A stretch of 54,630 nt of DNA from Streptomyces silaceus (lineage in GTDB: Bacteria > Actinomycetota > Actinomycetes > Streptomycetales > Streptomycetaceae): the NCBI RefSeq assembly GCF_001419745.1, contig NZ_LIRJ01000193.1, forward strand, positions 1-54,630. Reading direction: 5' to 3'. The notes beneath the pieces are model-generated. The model worked only from the letters and a program-made list of their open reading frames with translations, was not told where the DNA came from and did not search any database. The position numbers were made by a program, and so were the translations under genes. Of this stretch, positions 50,865-54,630 are shown piece after piece. Position 1 is the first letter of the stretch. Every line of letters starts with the position of its first letter.

Positions 50865-52373
50865 ATGGACCTCGAGACCTTCCGCAAGCTGGCGGCCGAC
50901 CGCCGCGTGATCCCCGTCAGCCGCAGGCTCCTCGCGGACGGCGACACCCCCGTCGGCCTCTACCGCAAGCTCGCCGCCGAGCGCCCCGGCACCTTCCTCC
51001 TCGAATCCGCCGAGAACGGCCGTTCCTGGTCCCGCTACTCCTTCGTCGGCGTCCGCAGCGCCGCCACCCTCACCGTCCGCGACGGCGAGGCCCACTGGCT
51101 GGGCAGCCCGCCCGTCGGCGTCCCCACCTCCGGCGACCCGCTCGCCGCGCTGCGCGCCACCGTCGAGATGCTGCACACCCCGCGCGACGTCGTCAGCGCC
51201 GACCAACTCCCGCCCTTCACCGGCGGCATGGTCGGCTACCTCGGCTACGACATCGTGCGCCGCCTGGAGAAGATCGGCCCGGGGGAGCGCGACGACCTGA
51301 GGCTCCCCGAGCTGACGATGCTGCTCACCAGCGACCTCGCCGTCCTCGACCACTGGGACGGCTCGGTCCTCCTGATCGCCAACGCGATCAACCACAACGA
51401 CCTCGACACCGGGGTCGACGAGGCCTACGCCGACGCGGTCGCCCGCCTCGACGCCATGGAGGCCGACCTCTCCCGCGCCGTCTCCCAGCCCCCGGCCGCC
51501 CTGCCGCCCTCCGAACTCCCCGAGTACACCGCGCTGTGGGGCGGCGTGCAGTACCAGGAGGCCGTCGAGGACATCAAGGAGCGCATCCGGGCCGGCGAGG
51601 CCTTCCAGGTCGTGCCCTCGCAGCGCTTCGAGACCCCGTGCACGGCCAGTGCGCTCGACGTCTACCGCGTGCTGCGGGCCACCAACCCCTCGCCGTACAT
51701 GTACCTCTTCCGCCTCGACGGATTCGACGTGGTCGGCTCCTCGCCCGAGGCCCTCGTCAAGGTCGAGGACGGGCACGCGATGGTCCACCCCATCGCCGGC
51801 ACCCGGCACCGCGGCGCCACCCCGCAGGAGGACCAGGCGCTCGCCGACGAGCTGCTCGCCGACCCCAAGGAACGCGCCGAGCACCTGATGCTCGTCGACC
51901 TCGGCCGCAACGACCTGGGCCGGGTCTGCACCCCCGGCTCCGTCGAGGTCGTCGACTTCATGTCCATCGAGAAGTACTCCCACGTCATGCACATCGTGTC
52001 GACGGTCACCGGAGAGGTCGCCGAGGGCCGCACCGCCTTCGACGTGCTCACCGCCTGCTTCCCCGCGGGCACGCTCTCCGGCGCCCCCAAGCCGCGCGCG
52101 ATGCAGATCATCGACGAACTGGAGCCGTCCCGGCGCGGCCTGTACGGCGGCTGCGTCGGCTACCTCGACTTCGCCGGCGACTCCGACACCGCCATCGCCA
52201 TCCGCACCGCCCTCCTCCGCGACGGCACGGCATACGTGCAGGCCGGGGCCGGGGTCGTCGCCGACTCCGACCCCGTCGCCGAGGACACCGAGTGCCGCAA
52301 CAAGGCCGCCGCCGTGCTCCGCGCCATCCACACGGCGAACCGCCTGCACACCGGTTCGACCCGTGAGGGATAG
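50865..52373 (+). CDS. trpE: anthranilate synthase component I TrpE
   Basis: First committed enzyme of tryptophan synthesis (chorismate to anthranilate). 502 residues. The N-terminal part has [19 protein letters not shown], whose LLES segment is the usual tryptophan feedback site. The catalytic half has [48 protein letters not shown], and [16 protein letters not shown] with [12 protein letters not shown]. Only 11 bases separate it from hisI. TAGGGT (50851-50856) is eight bases before ATG, with no SD or leader peptide, so attenuation by a trp leader is not possible here. The glutaminase TrpG is not encoded nearby. Confidence 0.96.
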   Translation: MDLETFRKLAADRRVIPVSRRLLADGDTPVGLYRKLAAERPGTFLLESAENGRSWSRYSFVGVRSAATLTVRDGEAHWLGSPPVGVPTSGDPLAALRATVEMLHTPRDVVSADQLPPFTGGMVGYLGYDIVRRLEKIGPGERDDLRLPELTMLLTSDLAVLDHWDGSVLLIANAINHNDLDTGVDEAYADAVARLDAMEADLSRAVSQPPAALPPSELPEYTALWGGVQYQEAVEDIKERIRAGEAFQVVPSQRFETPCTASALDVYRVLRATNPSPYMYLFRLDGFDVVGSSPEALVKVEDGHAMVHPIAGTRHRGATPQEDQALADELLADPKERAEHLMLVDLGRNDLGRVCTPGSVEVVDFMSIEKYSHVMHIVSTVTGEVAEGRTAFDVLTACFPAGTLSGAPKPRAMQIIDELEPSRRGLYGGCVGYLDFAGDSDTAIAIRTALLRDGTAYVQAGAGVVADSDPVAEDTECRNKAAAVLRAIHTANRLHTGSTREG

Positions 52374-52380
52374 TGGACGG

Positions 52381-53028
52381 GTGACTTCTGCAGTACCACC
52401 GCCCCGTACCGAGAACCCGTCGGAGAGCCCGGACCGGCGCGGCAGCCGGCGCAGCATCGCCGTCGCGCTGCTGCTCGGCGCCGTCGGCGCGGCCCTCGCG
52501 CTGCTCGCGTCCCGCCAGGCCTGGGCCCACGGGACCGTCTCGGTGGCCGGAGGCGACCTGCCGCTGACCGCCAAGGGCGGCGACGTCACGGGCGTGCCCG
52601 CGGCGCTCGCCGTCGTGGGCCTCGCCGCCCTCGTCGCGGTCTTCGCGGTCCGCCGCGCCGGCCGCGTCCTGGTCTCCCTGCTGCTCGCCCTCAGCGGCGC
52701 GGGCACGGTGGCCGCCGCCCTGCTCGGCGCCGGTGACCGCGACGCCCTCGACGAGAAGGCCGCGACGGCCTCCGGCGACGCCGCCGCCACCATCGGTGAC
52801 CTCAGCCACACCGGCTGGCCCTACGCGGCGGCCGCCGCGGGCGCGCTGCTCCTGGTCGCCGGGGTGGTCGCGCTCACCTGCGGCCGTTCCTGGCCCGCCA
52901 TGTCGGGGCGCTACGAACGCGACGGCACGCCGACGCCCCGCAAGGCCCGCCGCGCCCCCGACCCCGACCGGCCCGAGGAGCTGTGGAAGGCCCTCGACCG
53001 GGGCGAGGACCCGACGCGCGAAGCGTGA
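52381..53028 (+). CDS. Trp-biosynthesis-associated membrane protein (TIGR02234)
   Basis: 215 residues with about four membrane segments (25-47, 75-95, 100-120, 145-165) and an extracytoplasmic loop WAHGTVSVAGGDLPLTAKGG. The charged C-terminal tail ends EELWKALDRGEDPTREA. This matches the actinobacterial family that always lies between trpE and trpC; its function is not known. GTG 52381 is chosen: GATAGT (52369-52374) lies six bases upstream, pointing to a leaderless start. GTG 52363, overlapping trpE, is the alternative. Confidence 0.88.
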   Translation: MTSAVPPPRTENPSESPDRRGSRRSIAVALLLGAVGAALALLASRQAWAHGTVSVAGGDLPLTAKGGDVTGVPAALAVVGLAALVAVFAVRRAGRVLVSLLLALSGAGTVAAALLGAGDRDALDEKAATASGDAAATIGDLSHTGWPYAAAAAGALLLVAGVVALTCGRSWPAMSGRYERDGTPTPRKARRAPDPDRPEELWKALDRGEDPTREA

Positions 53029-53134
53029 CCCCGCGCTCAAGGCATACGCCCGAGTACGGGACAATGGAGCCGAGCGTCCGACTCGCGATGGGCCATCCAC
53101 CCATCACCCCGCATACAGCAACGAGGAGCAAGTC

Positions 53135-53356
53135 ATGGCCAGCCACGGACACACCCCGGCCGCCTGGACCGGTGTCATCATCGCCTTCATCGGTTTCTGC
53201 GTCGCGGGTGCCTTCATGGTGATGGCCAACGTGCCCGGCTTCTGGGCCGGCATGGCGATCATCGCGATCGGCGGCCTCGTGGGCGGCGCCATGCGCATGG
53301 CCGGCCTGGGCCAGGCCAAGCGCCCGCAGCGCCAGGTCGCGGGCTCCGAGAGCTGA
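53135..53356 (+). CDS. HGxxPAAW-family small membrane protein
   Basis: 73 residues starting MASHGHTPAAWTGVIIAFIG, which contains the family signature HGHTPAAW at residues 4-11. Two membrane helices (about 11-31 and 36-55) precede a basic tail. The family is actinobacterial, lies in trp regions, and has no known function. An SD (CGAGGAGCAAG) precedes the ATG. GACAAT (53060-53065) could be its -10. A terminator follows closely. Confidence 0.88.
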   Translation: MASHGHTPAAWTGVIIAFIGFCVAGAFMVMANVPGFWAGMAIIAIGGLVGGAMRMAGLGQAKRPQRQVAGSES

Positions 53357-53371
53357 CCTTCCTCGTACGCG

Positions 53372-53406
53372 AAGAGGCGGTCCGGCGACAGCCGGGCCGC
53401 CTCTTT
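53372..53406 (+). terminator. terminator after the HGxxPAAW gene
   Basis: 15-base stem with one G-T pair (53372-53386 with 53391-53405), loop GACA, ending in CTCTTT, 15 bases after the stop. Confidence 0.85.
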
Positions 53407-53514
53407 CGTGCGTCCGCGTCCGGCTGCGTGGCCGCGCCGTCCGGTCGTGTGGCTCCGCCGTCCGGCGCCCGCGTCCATCGGGCGACACGCCCCCGCGCGG
53501 GGCAGAATGCACGG

Positions 53515-53940
53515 GTGACCGCCGACACCGAGAGCGCCGCGCCCGCCGTCCTGACCCGCCTGCTCGTGCCGGCCGGTGTGCTCGCCGCGGTCGCCGGGGC
53601 CTTCGCCTACGTCGGCGCCGTCGACCCGAACGAACCGGGCCACTATCCCGCCTGCCCGCTCCTGCGCCTCACCGGCATCTACTGCCCCGGCTGCGGCGGT
53701 CTGCGCAGCGCCCACGCCTTCATCCACGGCGACGTCACGGCGGCCCTCGGCGCCAACGCGCTCGCCGTCGTCGGGTACGGCCTGTTCGCGGTCGTGTGGA
53801 CCGCGTGGGTGGTCCGGCTGGTGCGAGGGAGGCCGGTGCGAATCGAGTTGGGCACGGCGCAGCTGTGGGCCGTCGGGGTGGTCGTCGCGCTGTTCACGCT
53901 CGTCCGCAACCTGCCGTTCGGGTCGTGGCTGCACCCTTGA
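53515..53940 (+). CDS. DUF2752 membrane protein
   Basis: 141 residues with three membrane segments (about 12-33, 75-98, 115-133). The family core is CPLLRLTGIYCPGCGGLRSA followed by HAFIHGD (about 48-74), with three cysteines (one in CPLL, two in CPGC) facing the membrane surface. This motif is the mark of DUF2752. Function is unknown. CAGAAT (53503-53508) lies six bases before GTG 53515 and there is no SD, suggesting leaderless expression. It is a common neighbour of trpC in streptomycetes. Confidence 0.88.
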   Translation: MTADTESAAPAVLTRLLVPAGVLAAVAGAFAYVGAVDPNEPGHYPACPLLRLTGIYCPGCGGLRSAHAFIHGDVTAALGANALAVVGYGLFAVVWTAWVVRLVRGRPVRIELGTAQLWAVGVVVALFTLVRNLPFGSWLHP

Positions 53941-54031
53941 ATCCGCAGGCTGCGAGCCCGATGGATGTCCATTTCGTGGGACGGGCGTCAACCGGATGCG
54001 GGGCCTTCGCCCTCCTGCGGATACCATCGCA

Positions 54032-54088
54032 GTGACCAGCTTGAACGTCAGCTTCTTCAACCGTCAGGGAAGGGGGCCGCTCGCGTGA
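54032..54088 (+). CDS. 18-residue upstream ORF coupled to trpC
   Basis: GTG 54032 has GATACC (54020-54025) six bases upstream and no SD. The frame encodes [18 protein letters not shown] and stops at 54086-54088, overlapping the trpC GTG (GTGA). It contains no tryptophan codon, so it is not a classic attenuator leader. Its likely role is translational delivery of ribosomes to trpC. The ORF is inferred from position and overlap. Confidence 0.5.
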   Translation: MTSLNVSFFNRQGRGPLA

Positions 54089-54630
54089 GTGTGCTCGACG
54101 AGATCATCGACGGAGTCCGTGCCGACCTCGCGGAGCGGCAGGCGCGCGTCAGCCTCGACGAGCTCAAGGAGCGTGCGGCCAAGGCTCCCGCGGCCAAGGA
54201 CGGCGCGGCGGCCCTGCGGGGCGACGGCGTCAAGGTCATCTGTGAGGTCAAGCGCTCCAGCCCCTCCAAGGGCGCGCTCGCCGCGATCGCCGACCCGGCC
54301 GGCCTCGCCGCCGACTACGAGGCGGGCGGCGCCGCCGTCATCTCCGTGCTCACCGAGGAGCGCCGCTTCGGCGGCTCGCTCGCCGACCTGGAGGCCGTCC
54401 GCGCCAAGGTCGACATCCCGGTGCTGCGCAAGGACTTCATCGTCACCTCGTACCAGCTGTGGGAGGCCAGGGCGTACGGCGCCGACCTCGCGCTGCTGAT
54501 CGTGGCCGCCCTGGAGCAGCCCGCCCTCGAATCGCTCATCGAGCGCGCCGAGTCGATCGGCCTCACGCCGATCGTCGAGGTGCACGACGAGGACGAGGCC
54601 GAGCGGGCCGTGGACGCGGGCGCCCGCGTC
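54085..54630 (+). CDS. trpC: indole-3-glycerol phosphate synthase TrpC, 3' truncated by the window edge
   Basis: A (beta/alpha)8-barrel enzyme that closes the indole ring from carboxyphenylamino-deoxyribulose phosphate. 182 codons are present of a usual 260-270. It has the N-terminal extension [34 protein letters not shown] with the phosphate and catalytic lysine, [15 protein letters not shown], and [19 protein letters not shown] with the second catalytic lysine and LLIVAAL. GTG 54085 has AAGGGGG upstream and overlaps the upstream ORF stop. The frame is open at the window's end. Its product needs PRA isomerisation by PriA. Confidence 0.96.
   Translation, partial: MSVLDEIIDGVRADLAERQARVSLDELKERAAKAPAAKDGAAALRGDGVKVICEVKRSSPSKGALAAIADPAGLAADYEAGGAAVISVLTEERRFGGSLADLEAVRAKVDIPVLRKDFIVTSYQLWEARAYGADLALLIVAALEQPALESLIERAESIGLTPIVEVHDEDEAERAVDAGARV

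Noticed and set aside
1..54630. tRNA, rRNA, insertion sequence, prophage, CRISPR or replication origin
   Set aside because: None was seen on reading: no transposase or integrase motifs, no spacer array, no clustered DnaA-like boxes, and no cloverleaf-like element in the intergenic gaps. A tRNAscan run would be the decisive check for tRNAs.

Overview
The window is high-GC actinobacterial DNA, almost certainly from a Streptomyces chromosome core. The basis is the GC-rich coding sequence, frequent GTG starts, and a gene order I recognise from streptomycetes: the division and cell-wall (dcw) cluster, then ileS, lspA and rluD, then dnaE, then the his and trp genes. I saw no insertion sequence, prophage, CRISPR array, tRNA or rRNA. 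The window opens inside murE and closes inside trpC.

Region 1 (1-13.5 kb, + strand) is the dcw cluster: 'murE-murF-mraY-murD-ftsW-murG-ftsQ-ftsZ-pgeF-ylmE-sepF-ylmG-divIVA. The Mur enzymes build UDP-MurNAc-pentapeptide and lipids I and II. FtsW, FtsQ, FtsZ and SepF build the septum. DivIVA directs polar tip growth. Many genes overlap by GTGA or ATGA. ftsZ has its own promoter region, with a good -35/-10 pair and a perfect inverted repeat. A strong hairpin terminator follows divIVA.

Region 2 (13.7-24.3 kb) starts with ileS on the - strand, preceded by a translational T-box leader with an ATC specifier and a hairpin that masks the Shine-Dalgarno (SD) sequence. IleRS carries a GAHH motif in place of HIGH. 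Next come a DksA/TraR zinc-finger protein with a histone-H1-like tail, lspA, a pseudouridine synthase, a GNAT protein, a CPA1 antiporter, an MscS channel and a dienelactone-hydrolase-like protein.

Region 3 (24.3-33.2 kb) holds a Tat-exported PhoD phosphatase, a membrane-anchored DsbA-like protein beside a His/Cys-bearing membrane protein, a DUF2252 protein, dnaE and a convergent 59-residue protein.

Region 4 (33.2-41.8 kb) holds a NYN-domain protein behind a phased ten-base repeat, an ABC exporter pair joined by two mini-ORFs, a small membrane protein, a 24-residue bL37-like ribosomal peptide, a YbaK-type deacylase, a LON-domain protein, an unrecognised helical protein and a membrane protein with stacked beta-helix-like repeats.

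Region 5 (42-54.6 kb) is amino-acid biosynthesis: hisD-hisC-hisB-(54-residue membrane peptide)-hisH-priA-ridA-hisF, mostly translationally coupled. An ArsR/MFS pair and a TIGR03085 protein follow, then hisI, trpE, a Trp-associated membrane protein, an HGxxPAAW protein, a DUF2752 protein and trpC. PriA is expected to serve both His and Trp synthesis. Many genes here look leaderless, with a -10-like hexamer 6-8 bases before the start codon. trpC is entered through a short overlapping upstream ORF.

No wholly new multi-gene system is evident. The most notable signals are regulatory: the T-box/GAHH ileS, the phased repeat before the NYN gene, the mini-ORF relay in the ABC operon, and the trpC upstream ORF.
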